A DNA stretch of 64,000 nt. Source: Betaproteobacteria bacterium. Lineage in GTDB: Bacteria > Pseudomonadota > Gammaproteobacteria > Burkholderiales > SG8-41. Of this stretch, positions 1-9,963 are shown piece after piece. Made by a program: the position numbers and the translations under genes. The stretch lies in contig OMIN01000110.1 of NCBI GenBank assembly GCA_900299145.1, forward strand, positions 1-64,000, read 5' to 3'. The notes under the pieces are model-generated. The model saw only the letters and a program-made list of their open reading frames with translations, made no database searches and was not told the DNA's origin. Positions within the stretch are counted from its first letter, which is position 1; each line of letters begins with the position of its first letter.

Positions 1-1752
1 GGTTGACCAGCCTTGCCCAATGCGCACGGCGTGCCACAGTGCACTATAGGCGTAGGGCGAGGCATACCCTGGATCTAGTTGGATGGCACGCGCGAACATG
101 TCTTTTGCGCTGTCGAAGCGTTTGCGATCGAGTTGATAGACCAATTCAAGTCCGCGCAGGAAACAATCATAAGCACTGAAATTCTCTGGCCGTTTTTGCG
201 CGATACGGGAAATCTCCGCCTTTTGCAACTGCGGCGCAATGGTCGCCACAATATGTTGCGCCACGCGATCCTGAAAACTGAAGATATCGTCGAACTCGCC
301 ATCGATCTTGTCCGACCACAATACGCTCATGCTCTCGCATTCACTCAATTCCGCGGTGATACGTATTCTTTGACTGGTCCGTCGAACGCTGCCGGAAAGT
401 ACGTAGCGTACGCCCAATGCTTGTTGTACCTGTTTAAGGCTCGATGTGCCGCTTAGAAACGCGAGCGTGGATGCCCGCGATACCACAAACAGACCAGGTG
501 TTGCGGCCAGTGCATTGACGATGTCTTCGACCATGCCGTCGCCAAAGTAGTCGCCATCGCGGGCGTCGCTTTCGGAGAATGGTAAGATTGCAATCGACGG
601 GCCGCGGGACTCGCGCAACCACGCGGGCAACTCCAGTAGGCTATATGCGCGTACGCGGCGTTCGATGCCCTTTAACGCGATGTCGCCAACGTTTTCCATG
701 GGCTCGGCAATTCGTCCGCGCACCAACTCTTCCACTGCCGCTGAAATTACAATTCCACCGGGTGCGGCAAATTCCTGCAGGCGCGAGGTAATATTGACGG
801 CGTTGCCTTGCAAATCGCCATCCCAGAGTGCGACTTCGCCAGCGTGAACAGCCGCCCGCAATTTAAATGTGGGACCCTCGTGCGACTGGTCCGCGAAGAA
901 CCTCTGAATGTCAATCACACAAGTTACGGCATCATGGGCATCAGGAAATGTGACGAGTATGCCGTCACCGAGTTTGCGGAATATTTTTCCACCGTAATGC
1001 GTGATGGATGGCTCTATACAGGCGCTGCACAATGTTCTTCAGCGATGCGTGGTTGCCGCTTCATTACGTTCGGTCAAGCTGGTGAAGCCCACGACATCCA
1101 TCATTACAACGGCTGTCCACCGGGATACCGCCGCAGCCACCGCGAGGCCGAGCCGATTGTCGAGTGTGGGCGAACCCGGTCGCTTCTTACCATGCGGTGC
1201 GTCTGCACTAGGGGATTTTGCGGCCGACGGCCGCAGGCAATATGCGCGGACGGGGTGGCTCCCGTCTTCAGCATCAATTTTTCCAAGGTCCTCGAGGTCT
1301 GCGTCTAGCCAAGGCGGCAACTGCCCGCGTGCCGTATGGGAAATGACGATTTCTCCGGCACCGGCTCTGCGCGTAGTCATTCGGGTCACGAATTCAATCA
1401 AGTTATCTTCACCGGAATGCACCGAACCCCTGTGTACTGCCATGCGAGCATTAACGTGACGTTGCGGTGGCGCGCTCAGGTTGAAGTCATTACAGAACTG
1501 GCGGATCGCGATGGCAGCCCTGAAGGCGGGTCGAACCTCGGGAAATGTAAGCATCAATGAATCTTCATCCGTTTCGCCGATCTGCCCGCCCAGCGCGGGT
1601 GCCAGACTGTTGCGCACGTAACTGAACAATTGCAGCCATCCCTGCACCGACCTCACTGGTTGTTGGTCATGGGTACGATTGACACGCATCCGCTGCACCC
1701 ACAAAACGGCCTTTGCAGACGGGTGTGTGTCGAATTCTTCTGAAACTGACAT
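1..1752 (-). pseudogene. Class III adenylate/guanylate cyclase-like protein with tandem cyclase-like domains and TolB/TPR-type C-terminus; interrupted by in-frame TGA at 1039-1041 and truncated by window edge
   Basis: ORF 1039..1752(-) ends ...VVMMDVVGFTSLTERNEAATTHR*. The same frame stays open through position 1 and reads RTLCSACIEPSITHYGGKIFRKLGDGILVTFPDAHDAV...VHAGEVALWDGDLQGNAVNITSRLQEFAAPGGIVIS, a cyclase catalytic domain. Confidence 0.7.
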
Positions 1753-2100
1753 GCTAGGTAGTCTTGATTCTTTTAACCATATCGATTTTGGCGTAGGCCA
1801 TTTGTCGGCATCGAAATGTCCGATGCCCCTTTTCCTCTACCGAAGGGGCATTGCTTGTCTGGCTGATGATTACAGGAATGTCCTAGAAATGCAAAATCAG
1901 GTGCGTTTACGCACATACAATGCGGACGTGAGTTCGCATACTGGGTAAAAGAATAAGACACTTGTCCTATTTCTGCGGTCAAGGTTCATTTATCTTATTG
2001 ATTTTTCGAATATTTTTTGAGTTTTGTATAGGTGTTAGCACGGTTGACATTTCATTCAGAGGGGGAGCTCTGGTGACGTGAGATTATTTGAGGAAGTTAG

Positions 2101-2472
2101 ATGCAAAGTCCCACAGAGAATTTGTATTTGCTATGCCCGGTTACGGACGTAACTCGCGTCGGTCGGCTAACGCCCCGTCAGCGTGACGTACTTGTATTGT
2201 TGTGTGAGGGTATGTCCAATAAGTCCATAGGCAAGCGACTTAACATTGCCGTCGGCACTGTTAAAGTGCACATTGCCTATATACTCAGAACATTGCGGGT
2301 GACGCGGCGAACGCAAGCGGTTCTGGTGGCGCGAAGTCTCGGCTTTCCAAGCAAAATGGGCGTTACCGAAAGCGATGTCCAAGACGCGTTGACCCGGCGG
2401 CCAGCCCGTGGGGCAGTCTATCCGCTTCCGTACGCTGCCGATACCGCGTTACTTTCGCTGGGAGTCGAATAG
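2101..2472 (+). CDS. LuxR-type HTH regulator (short)
   Basis: RLTPRQRDVLVLLCEGMSNKSIGKRLNIAVGTVKVHIAYILRTLRVTRRTQAV matches the LuxR/GerE HTH pattern. Confidence 0.8.
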   Translation: MQSPTENLYLLCPVTDVTRVGRLTPRQRDVLVLLCEGMSNKSIGKRLNIAVGTVKVHIAYILRTLRVTRRTQAVLVARSLGFPSKMGVTESDVQDALTRRPARGAVYPLPYAADTALLSLGVE

Positions 2473-2490
2473 TTTTACGACTACAGTTGC

Positions 2491-3243
2491 TTACAGCGTG
2501 GTGCGCCTTACATCGGCAACGATTTTTTCGAGTAGCGCGACATCCTGCAGAACCAGAGCGCGTCCCGAGCGCCTTACAAGGCCCTGCTTTGCCATCGCCG
2601 ACAGTTCCCGCGTTACCTGCTCGCGATAAGTGCTGATTTGACTGGAGAGTTCTGCGTGTTTCGGTGCGGGATCGATACGCGCCATATTGTTGCGAACGCC
2701 TGCCTCGCGCGCAAGTCGCAGCAATTCCGCGTGCAGGCGGTTTTGCACGCCAAGCGTACTCAGGTCGAAAATGCGTTCGGTCAAATGTCGCACCGAAGTA
2801 ACCAAGCGCAAGAGCACCTGGTCACAAGCCGTTGGGTACGCGTGCAGGATTTGCTGAAAGAGTTCAGGTGTCATTGACGCGACGAGCGTGTCTTCCAGTG
2901 TGATGATGTCGGCGGAGCGCGACAAGCCGTCAATTGCGGCAAAGTCGCCGAACCAGTCTCCTGCGAGTATGTCGCGGTAAGTTACCTGTCGCCCCGAGGC
3001 TGAAAAAGACGTCACTCGCACCCGGCCCGACACCACAAGATAGACATCTCGGTCGCGTGAGTCACGTGATATTACCCGTTGTCCGGAATGGCAATGCCGC
3101 CACACGCATTGCTCCGCGAGATCTGCCAGTATGTTGTCGGGAAGCCCGGTGAACAACTTGATACGTTTCAGGCCGAGTATCGACCGCGCAAGCGGCGCCG
3201 ACGGAGATTGCCCGCGTGCTGAGCCTTTACCGCGAGTCACCAC
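2491..3243 (-). CDS. Crp/Fnr-family transcriptional regulator
   Basis: Cyclic-nucleotide-binding-like domain (DVYLVVSGRVRVTSFSASGRQVTYRDILAGDWFGDFAAIDG) plus winged helix (ISTYREQVTRELSAMAKQGLVRR). Confidence 0.85.
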   Translation of the reverse strand: MVTRGKGSARGQSPSAPLARSILGLKRIKLFTGLPDNILADLAEQCVWRHCHSGQRVISRDSRDRDVYLVVSGRVRVTSFSASGRQVTYRDILAGDWFGDFAAIDGLSRSADIITLEDTLVASMTPELFQQILHAYPTACDQVLLRLVTSVRHLTERIFDLSTLGVQNRLHAELLRLAREAGVRNNMARIDPAPKHAELSSQISTYREQVTRELSAMAKQGLVRRSGRALVLQDVALLEKIVADVRRTTL

Positions 3244-3896
3244 TTCGGCGGCAGCCGTTTATGTATTACGACCTGACGGTTCTCAAATGAAATGAAACCG
3301 CCATTTTCAAGGTCACGAAGGATGCGGCTTACCAGCTCGCGCGAGCAGCCAATGCGCTTGGCGATCGCCAGATGCGTCAGGCGTTCCTCAACGATGCCTT
3401 GGCTCCCGTCGTGCTGCACTGAAAGGGCGTTCAGCAGTCGCGCGAGCCTTCCATAAGCGTCAAGCAAAGCGAGGCTGCGTGCGTTCTCCGTGGCAAGGCG
3501 AGCGCGGCCAATCAGTCTTTGAATGAGTTCCAGCGCGAAATCCGGATGTGTGGCGACATGATGGCGCAGGGCTGAGCCACTGATGCAGGCGCACACGGTG
3601 GCGCATTCGGCCGAGACGTTGGCTGAACGAGGGCCGCCATCCAGTGACATCTCGCCGACATATTCACCGCGGCCATACAACGCCAGCGTGATTTCCCGCC
3701 CGGATGCGTCCGAGCAATACACTCGCAGCATACCATCAAGAATGACGAACACCGTATCGCCGTAGTCGCCCTCGGTGATCAACATGGCGTTTGCGCGGTA
3801 CTGACGGATCGTTCCCTGTTCGGCCAGCGCACGGATGATTGGTGGCAAGCCTTCGAGCAACCCAGCGGTGGACAGCTTGACCTGTTTTAGCGGCAT
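3237..3896 (-). CDS. Crp/Fnr-family transcriptional regulator
   Basis: TVFVILDGMLRVYCSDASGREITLALYGRGEYVGEMSLDGGPRSA plus IAKRIGCSRELVSRILRDLENGGFI; overlaps the next regulator gene by 7 bp. Confidence 0.85.
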   Translation of the reverse strand: MPLKQVKLSTAGLLEGLPPIIRALAEQGTIRQYRANAMLITEGDYGDTVFVILDGMLRVYCSDASGREITLALYGRGEYVGEMSLDGGPRSANVSAECATVCACISGSALRHHVATHPDFALELIQRLIGRARLATENARSLALLDAYGRLARLLNALSVQHDGSQGIVEERLTHLAIAKRIGCSRELVSRILRDLENGGFISFENRQVVIHKRLPPKW

Positions 3897-4078
3897 GAGC
3901 TGGCATCCTCCTGATGCGCAACGCAATGGCAATTATTATTATTGTGAAACAATTTTAACAGCATACCGATAGTGCGAGGCGAGTAGCGCAGTGGATTACT
4001 TTGATGGCAAGGAGGCAGCGCCAATTTGGCGGTAAAATGTGTTTTTCATCAAGTGGAATAACCGTCAGGGCTGATGAC

Positions 4079-4780
4079 ATGACACAGGGTATGGCTTTTA
4101 CAGACAAGCAGGTAATGGCGGAACTTACCGCAAAAATGCTGATCGAGGTTGACGCCGTGCAGTTCATGGGCGAGAAACCCTACATCTATACCTCGGGCCT
4201 TGCGAGCCCCGTGTATACCGATTGCCGGCGGCTGATTTCGTTTCCGCGTGTGCGGCAGACGTTGACCAATTTCGGTGTGGCCACGATACATCGCAACGTT
4301 GGCTTTGAGCAGTTTGATGCCGTCGCGGGCGGCGAGACTGCAGGTATTCCGTACGCGGCGTGGTTTGCGGATCGCATGATGTTGCCGATGCAATATGTGC
4401 GCAAAAAGGCCAAGGGCTTTGGCCGCAACGCGCAGATCGAGGGCGTGGTTGCCGAGGGCCAGCGCGTGCTGTTGGTGGAAGATCTCGCCACCGACGGCGG
4501 CAGCAAAGTGAATTTTTGCAATGCGCTGCGTGCGGCAGGTTGCAAGTGCGATCACGTGTTTGTTAATTTTTACTACAACATTTTTCCGGAAGGCGCGAAG
4601 CTGCTCGACGACATGGGCGTAAAAATGCATTGGCTTGCGACGTGGCAGGACGTGCTGGCGGTGGCGAAGGCCGCGAACAAGTTCGACGAGAAGATGTTGA
4701 GTGAAGTTGAAAAATTCATCCACGATCCGCGTGGCTGGTCGAAGGCTCACGGCGGTACGGCAGGCGCAGGCAGTGAGTAA
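4079..4780 (+). CDS. pyrE: Orotate phosphoribosyltransferase
   Basis: [25 protein letters not shown]...[22 protein letters not shown]; directly upstream of pyrD. Confidence 0.93.
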   Translation: MTQGMAFTDKQVMAELTAKMLIEVDAVQFMGEKPYIYTSGLASPVYTDCRRLISFPRVRQTLTNFGVATIHRNVGFEQFDAVAGGETAGIPYAAWFADRMMLPMQYVRKKAKGFGRNAQIEGVVAEGQRVLLVEDLATDGGSKVNFCNALRAAGCKCDHVFVNFYYNIFPEGAKLLDDMGVKMHWLATWQDVLAVAKAANKFDEKMLSEVEKFIHDPRGWSKAHGGTAGAGSE

Positions 4781-4781
4781 A

Positions 4782-4804
4782 ATTCAATAAAAACAAATAG
4801 TTAC
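4782..4804 (+). repeat. AT-rich dispersed element, copy 1 (strand = strand carrying AATAAAAACAAATASTTA)
   Basis: ATTCAATAAAAACAAATAGTTAC; pyrE-pyrD junction. Confidence 0.85.
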
Positions 4805-4819
4805 GGTATATTCTTCTAG

Positions 4820-5899
4820 ATGCCTTCGTATGCCCTAATAAGGCCTTTGCTGCATCTGCTCTCACCGGAATCTGCGCACGGCGTCGCGATCTGGGCGCTG
4901 AAAAGTGGTCTCGCGGGCCGTGCGAGGGCTTCCGATAAGGCAGACGACGCGCTGCTTGCCACACGCGTGTGGCGACTGTCGTTTCCCAATCCGATAGGCC
5001 TCGCCGCAGGCTTCGACAAAGACGCCGAGGTGATGGACGCCATGCTCGCGTTCGGTTTCGGCTTCGTTGAGGCAGGCAGTGTGACGCCGATGCCGCAGCC
5101 GGGCAATCCGCAGCCACGCTTGTTCCGGCTGGATGAAGATCAGGCGGTGATCAACCGCTTTGGTTTTAACAGCAAGGGCCTTGAACACTTTGCGGAAAAA
5201 CTCGCGGCGCGAAAGCGCTTGGGTGCTACCGGCATCGTCGGCGCCAACGTAGGCAAGAATCGAGATGCACCCGATGCCGCGGCCGATTACGCCACGGGCA
5301 TCACGCGCGTGTGCGGGCTGGCGGATTATCTGGTGTGCAATGTGTCGTCGCCCAACACGCCGGGCCTGCGCGGCTTGCAGGCGCGTACGCAGATCGAAGA
5401 TTTGATCAACCGCGTGCTCGAAGCGCGTTACAACGCCGCACAGGATAAAAACAACCTGCCGCCGCTGCTGGCGAAAGTCGGCCCTGATCTTGACGAAGCG
5501 CAATGTCAGGACATCGCGGAGGTTGCTCTTGCCACAAAAATTGACGGCCTGATTGTCGGCAACACCACCATTACCCGTCCACCGCTGAAAAGCCGTCATG
5601 CGGCCGAGACCGGCGGCCTGTCCGGCCCGCCGTTGATGACACTGGCTACGCAGTGCCTGTCGATGATGTACCGGTTGACCGGCGGCAAGCTGCCGATCAT
5701 TGGCTGCGGCGGTGTGGCGAGCGGCAAAGATGCCTATGCAAAAATCCGCGCGGGTGCGTCGCTGGTCCAACTGTATTCGGCACTGGTGTATCACGGCCCG
5801 GAGCTGGTCGCGCGCATCAAGCGTGAACTGGCGTCATGCCTGCGCGCCGACGGCTTCCAGTCGGTCTCTGACGCCGTCGGCGCGGATCATCGCCGGTAG
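4820..5899 (+). CDS. pyrD: Dihydroorotate dehydrogenase (quinone, class 2)
   Basis: NPIGLAAGFDKDAEVMDAMLAFGFGFVEAGSVTPMPQPGNPQPRLFRL...NVSSPNTPGLRGLQ...IGCGGVASGKDAYAKIRAGASLVQLYSALVY. Confidence 0.96.
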   Translation: MPSYALIRPLLHLLSPESAHGVAIWALKSGLAGRARASDKADDALLATRVWRLSFPNPIGLAAGFDKDAEVMDAMLAFGFGFVEAGSVTPMPQPGNPQPRLFRLDEDQAVINRFGFNSKGLEHFAEKLAARKRLGATGIVGANVGKNRDAPDAAADYATGITRVCGLADYLVCNVSSPNTPGLRGLQARTQIEDLINRVLEARYNAAQDKNNLPPLLAKVGPDLDEAQCQDIAEVALATKIDGLIVGNTTITRPPLKSRHAAETGGLSGPPLMTLATQCLSMMYRLTGGKLPIIGCGGVASGKDAYAKIRAGASLVQLYSALVYHGPELVARIKRELASCLRADGFQSVSDAVGADHRR

Positions 5900-5999
5900 C
5901 CGGGGCGCGGTACGCGTAGCGGCGAGGGCGCGCATACCTGTGGTAGAATGCGCGTCCTTTCCAGGGTGACTTTCCTGCGTCCGTCGCCCTGATTCCCAA

Positions 6000-6075
6000 G
6001 CCGTTGTAGCTCAGCTGGTAGAGCAGGCGCTTCGTAAGCGTCAGGTCGGGGGTTCGATTCCCTCCAACGGCACCA
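6000..6075 (+). tRNA. tRNA-Thr (anticodon CGT)
   Basis: GCCGTTG...CAACGGC acceptor stem, TAGCTCAGCTGGTAGAGCA D-arm, anticodon loop cTTCGTAAg, GGTTCGATTCC T-arm, encoded CCA. Confidence 0.95.
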
Positions 6076-6204
6076 ACAATTTCGTTCGCGGTGTGATTTT
6101 TCGCACGCTTACCCGGCGGTTTGCCGCTGGTCGGCGACGGGCGGGCATGTCACGCTCCGGCGCATGCCTACAATGGTGGCGTCGTGCAACAGGAGGCTGC
6201 CGTG

Positions 6205-6954
6205 ATGAATAGCCCGCTGGATGTGAACGAACTGAAAGCCGTGATGGACACCGCAAACCTGACGGACGCGCCCGATTTTCTGGTGCGTTCGCGGCGTGAG
6301 GTCGTGCGCCTGTTTAATGGCCTGTTTGAGGCCGGCGCCGCGCTGTCGATCAGCGTGATGAACAGCGAAGATGGTGCCGAGAGCACGCTGCTCGATGTGG
6401 ACGAGCCAGGACAGCGCTTGTTGCTGGACTGTCCGCCCGGCTGGCTGGGCGTGACACGGCGGCATAGCGGCGGCGATACCTTGATGCTCACCAGCGTTCG
6501 GGGTGATACGAAAATTCAGTTTCAGTCGGCTATGGGCGAAATCATCGCGGTCGACGATGCGCGCGTGTTGTGTCTGCCCATGCCGGATTTTCTGTGGCGC
6601 TTTCAGCGCCGGCGTGATGTGCGCCGTGCTGCGGCGGGCTTAAAAATTTCACTCAATCTTGGTTTTGGCTGCGCAGATGCGCAGGTGTGCGACTTGGGCA
6701 TGGGCGGCATCGGCGTGTTTCATTGCGACAGCGCGCTGCATCTGCATCCGGGCGAACTTCTGCAAGGCTGTGCCATCGCCCTGCCGGGCGTGGGGCAGGT
6801 CGCGGTGGATTTAACCGTGCGCCACGTCACGCCCGAACGCCTGGCGAACGGGCACTATGTCACGCGCGTGGGCTGCGAGTTTTCCCAACTCGACAGCCAC
6901 ACGCAGCAATTACTCGCGCATTGCCTTGAGACTTTGGCGGAAGATATCCAATAA
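6205..6954 (+). CDS. PilZ-domain YcgR-like flagellar brake protein
   Basis: FQRRRDVRRAAAG...VCDLGMGGIGVFHCD...HYVTRVGCEFSQLD: PilZ RxxxR and D-x-S/G-x-x-G-like motifs with a YcgR-type N-domain. Confidence 0.75.
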   Translation: MNSPLDVNELKAVMDTANLTDAPDFLVRSRREVVRLFNGLFEAGAALSISVMNSEDGAESTLLDVDEPGQRLLLDCPPGWLGVTRRHSGGDTLMLTSVRGDTKIQFQSAMGEIIAVDDARVLCLPMPDFLWRFQRRRDVRRAAAGLKISLNLGFGCADAQVCDLGMGGIGVFHCDSALHLHPGELLQGCAIALPGVGQVAVDLTVRHVTPERLANGHYVTRVGCEFSQLDSHTQQLLAHCLETLAEDIQ

Positions 6955-6959
6955 AATAT

Positions 6960-6979
6960 AAATAAAAACAAATACTTAT
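6960..6979 (+). repeat. AT-rich dispersed element, copy 2
   Basis: AAATAAAAACAAATACTTAT; between convergent genes. Confidence 0.8.
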
Positions 6980-6990
6980 GCTATATCCGT

Positions 6991-7764
6991 TTATAGCACG
7001 CCCGAGGTGCCGCCATCCAGATTGAGCGAACTGCCAGTGACGTAACTGCCCATCGACGACATGAAGAATACGATGGCGTTGGCGGCTTCTTCGGCTTCAC
7101 CAAAGCGCGCCATCGGAATGTCTTTGGAGTTGTCGTTGTAGTACTTCTCCGGGCTGATGTTGTTGTTGACCATGCGCCGGTCGTGCTGGCCGGATTTGAT
7201 TTTGCCGATGCACACCGTGTTCACCAGAATGTTTTCCGGTGCGTATTCCTTCGAAAGCGCCTTGGTGATGACGAGGCCTGCCGCGCGCGACAGCGACGTC
7301 GGCATCGAGCCTGCGCCCGGCTGCTTGGCGCTGGAAATCGTGATGTTGACTATGCGCCCGCCGCCGCGTTTGCGCATTTCGGGAATCGCGCGGCGCAGGC
7401 AGCGGATCGCGCCGTAAACTTTAATGTCGATGTCGATTTGCCACATCTTGTCGTCGATTTCGAGAAACTTGCCGCGCTGCGACAGCCCGGCGTTGTTGAG
7501 CAGCAAATCCACGCCACCGTATTTCTTGACCGTTTCATCGAACAGGCGGTTGACATCGGCGTCGCTGGTCACATCTGCCTTGATTGCCGTAACTTCACCA
7601 CCCGCCTTGCGGATGTGGGCAACCGTCTGGTCGAGTTTTTCCTGGCCGCGTGCGCAGATCACCACTTTGGCGCCTTCGCGCGCGAGCACTTCTGCCGTGG
7701 CGCGGCCAATGCCATCGCTGCCGCCGGTGATGACCGCGACTTTGCCTTTGAGTCCTAGATCCAT
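6991..7764 (-). CDS. SDR-family NAD(P)-dependent oxidoreductase
   Basis: LKGKVAVITGGSDGIGRATAEVLAREGAKVVICAR...LLNNAGLSQRG...YVTGSSLNLDGGTSG. Confidence 0.85.
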   Translation of the reverse strand: MDLGLKGKVAVITGGSDGIGRATAEVLAREGAKVVICARGQEKLDQTVAHIRKAGGEVTAIKADVTSDADVNRLFDETVKKYGGVDLLLNNAGLSQRGKFLEIDDKMWQIDIDIKVYGAIRCLRRAIPEMRKRGGGRIVNITISSAKQPGAGSMPTSLSRAAGLVITKALSKEYAPENILVNTVCIGKIKSGQHDRRMVNNNISPEKYYNDNSKDIPMARFGEAEEAANAIVFFMSSMGSYVTGSSLNLDGGTSGVL

Positions 7765-7996
7765 GTGAAATCTCCTGTGAATGAGTGAGTGGAAAGAATG
7801 AGAATGGTTGAAACCTAACTTGCGGATTGTTTTGTGGGGCACCGCACAGCAGGCGCACCAATTTGGGGAACAATGCTGCCGGAGCGTGATCCTGCGTAAG
7901 CCGCCGGCATTTTAGCCTGAATCCACGCGCGCCGCGCCGTACTTACCAAACCTGGAAATTCGTCGTAGCATACGTTATCAACTTCCGGAGATTCTC

Positions 7997-9049
7997 GTGA
8001 ATTTCATCTTCAGCCGAGCCTTCAAAATAGTCGCCGCCGGGTTCACGTTGTCTGCCCTGCTAACTATCGTGGGTGCCGCGCGTGCGCAGGATGCCGCGCC
8101 GGACAGTCCAGCCCCGGCGGCGCCTGCCACGCCACGCGGCAAACCTGAAATGACGGTCGATGCCCTGTCGGTGGTGCGCGTGCGCGCGCAGACGTCGGCT
8201 GATGCACGTAGCGGCCGTACGCTCGGTCGTAATCGTGAAGGCACTGGTGTGGTAATCGATTCCGGCGGGCTGATACTCACTATCGGTTATCTCATCACCG
8301 AAGCGGAAAAGGTTGAAGTCAACACCGCTGACGGCAAGGTGTATCCCGCCACGGTTTTGGGCTTTGACAACGCCACCGGACTGGGATTGCTCAAATCACT
8401 GGTGCCGGTGCCGATCAAGCCCATCGACTTGGGCCTGTCTTCGGAGGCCAAGGAACGCGACATGGTGCTGATTGTCGGCTTTGACGGCGTCGCGCCCGCG
8501 TATGTGGTATCCAAACGCCAGTTCGTCGGTTACTGGGAATATCTGCTCGATGAAGCGATCTACACTGCCCCTGCCACCGTGAACTGGCAGGGCGCCGCGT
8601 TGGTGAGCAAGGACGGCAAACTGCTTGGCATCGGCTCGCTCGCGGTAAGCAACGCCATGGGTGCGACTGGCAACGTGCCGGGTAATATGTTTGTGCCCAT
8701 TGACGTGCTCAAGCCCGTGATCGGCGATTTCATTGCCAATGGCAAATCCACGGCGAAGACCCGGCCGTGGCTGGGCATTTCTTCGCAGGAAGTCGGCGGC
8801 AATCTGCTGCTGGTGCGCGTGTCGCCCGAAAGCCCGGCCGACGCGGCGGGGCTAAAGGCCGGCGACATTATTGTCGGCATTGCCGGCGAGGCGCTTAAGG
8901 GACAGGCAGATTTTTACACGCGCCTGTGGAAATCAGGCGCGGCGGGCGTGGAAGTCACCCTTGACGTGCTGCGCAGCAATCGCGTAGAAAACATTTCGGT
9001 GAAGAGCGCGGATCGCAACAATTACTTTCGCGTAAAGGCCACTTACTGA
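7997..9049 (+). CDS. HtrA/S1C-like protein with PDZ domain, apparently lacking the catalytic triad
   Basis: GTGVVIDSGGLILTIGYLITEAEKVEV, NATGLGLLKS, NWQGAALVSKDGKLLGIGS, and PDZ (SPESPADAAGLKAGDIIVGIAGEAL). Confidence 0.75.
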   Translation: MNFIFSRAFKIVAAGFTLSALLTIVGAARAQDAAPDSPAPAAPATPRGKPEMTVDALSVVRVRAQTSADARSGRTLGRNREGTGVVIDSGGLILTIGYLITEAEKVEVNTADGKVYPATVLGFDNATGLGLLKSLVPVPIKPIDLGLSSEAKERDMVLIVGFDGVAPAYVVSKRQFVGYWEYLLDEAIYTAPATVNWQGAALVSKDGKLLGIGSLAVSNAMGATGNVPGNMFVPIDVLKPVIGDFIANGKSTAKTRPWLGISSQEVGGNLLLVRVSPESPADAAGLKAGDIIVGIAGEALKGQADFYTRLWKSGAAGVEVTLDVLRSNRVENISVKSADRNNYFRVKATY

Positions 9050-9102
9050 TTTTTCGATGCAGACGGATTTCACCGGTTTGAAGATAAGAGGGTAGTTACC
9101 GC

Positions 9103-9960
9103 ATGACGTTTCCCGCATTGCGCGCGTGGGCTTGGCGACTAGTCATTGCCGCGTGGCTCGCGACCGCGCCGTGGGCTGGCGCACGGGCGCAGGAGGCGTT
9201 CACCATCGGGGTGTTGCCTAACGTTAGCGCGCGGGTAATATTTGCCAACTATCAACCCATGCGCGACTATTTCGAACGCGAACTGAAGCGCAAGGTGGAA
9301 ATCGCTACAGCCGCCGATTTTCGAGCGTTCAATGCCGCTACCGTTCGCGGCGATTACCAGATGGTGGTGACGGCGGCCAACGTCGGGCGGGTTAATCAAC
9401 TGGATGCCAAATGGGCGCCGCTGGCGATTTACGAACCGCAGATCCCGGGCTTGCTGGTGGCCGCCGTAGATAACGCCGACAGTGCCGTGGCGCAATTGAA
9501 GGGCAAATCGCTGGCGATGGCCAATCCGCAATCGTTGGTGGCGTTGCGCGGATTGCAGTGGCTGCGGGAACAGGGTTTGCAGGCGGAGCGCGATTACAAA
9601 ATCGTTCGGGCTGGTAACGACGACAGTCTGGGAACGCTGGTGCGTTCCGGCGAGGCGCCGATGGCGATGATGAGTATGGGTGAATTCCGGCAGATCGGCG
9701 AGGAGACACGAAAGTCGTTAAGAATCGTTACCGAGTTTGCCCGGGTTCCCGGCTTTCTGGTGTTGTCCAACCCCAAGCTCGTGTCGGCGGAAGTCCAGCG
9801 CCTCAAGGCGCTGATCCTGCAATTTCCCAAAAGCGAAGACGGCAAGCGTTTTATGGCGCTGTCGGGCTTTGCCAATATCCGGGACGTGAGTTCGCTGGAG
9901 CTGGATCCGCTGGACGCCTTTGCGGAACAGACGCGCGCCGGGCTCGCGCCGCCCCGCTAA
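9103..9960 (+). CDS. PhnD-like phosphate/phosphite/phosphonate-type periplasmic binding protein
   Basis: FTIGVLPNVSARVIFANYQPMRDYFERELKRKVEIATAADFRAFNAATVRGDYQMVVTAANVGRV. Confidence 0.8.
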   Translation: MTFPALRAWAWRLVIAAWLATAPWAGARAQEAFTIGVLPNVSARVIFANYQPMRDYFERELKRKVEIATAADFRAFNAATVRGDYQMVVTAANVGRVNQLDAKWAPLAIYEPQIPGLLVAAVDNADSAVAQLKGKSLAMANPQSLVALRGLQWLREQGLQAERDYKIVRAGNDDSLGTLVRSGEAPMAMMSMGEFRQIGEETRKSLRIVTEFARVPGFLVLSNPKLVSAEVQRLKALILQFPKSEDGKRFMALSGFANIRDVSSLELDPLDAFAEQTRAGLAPPR

Positions 9961-9963
9961 GCC

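Noticed and set aside
1039-1041. TGA in the cyclase gene as a fourth selenocysteine codon
   Set aside because: No SECIS-like hairpin at the right spacing and no Cys/Sec-type motif; nonsense mutation or sequencing error is more likely.
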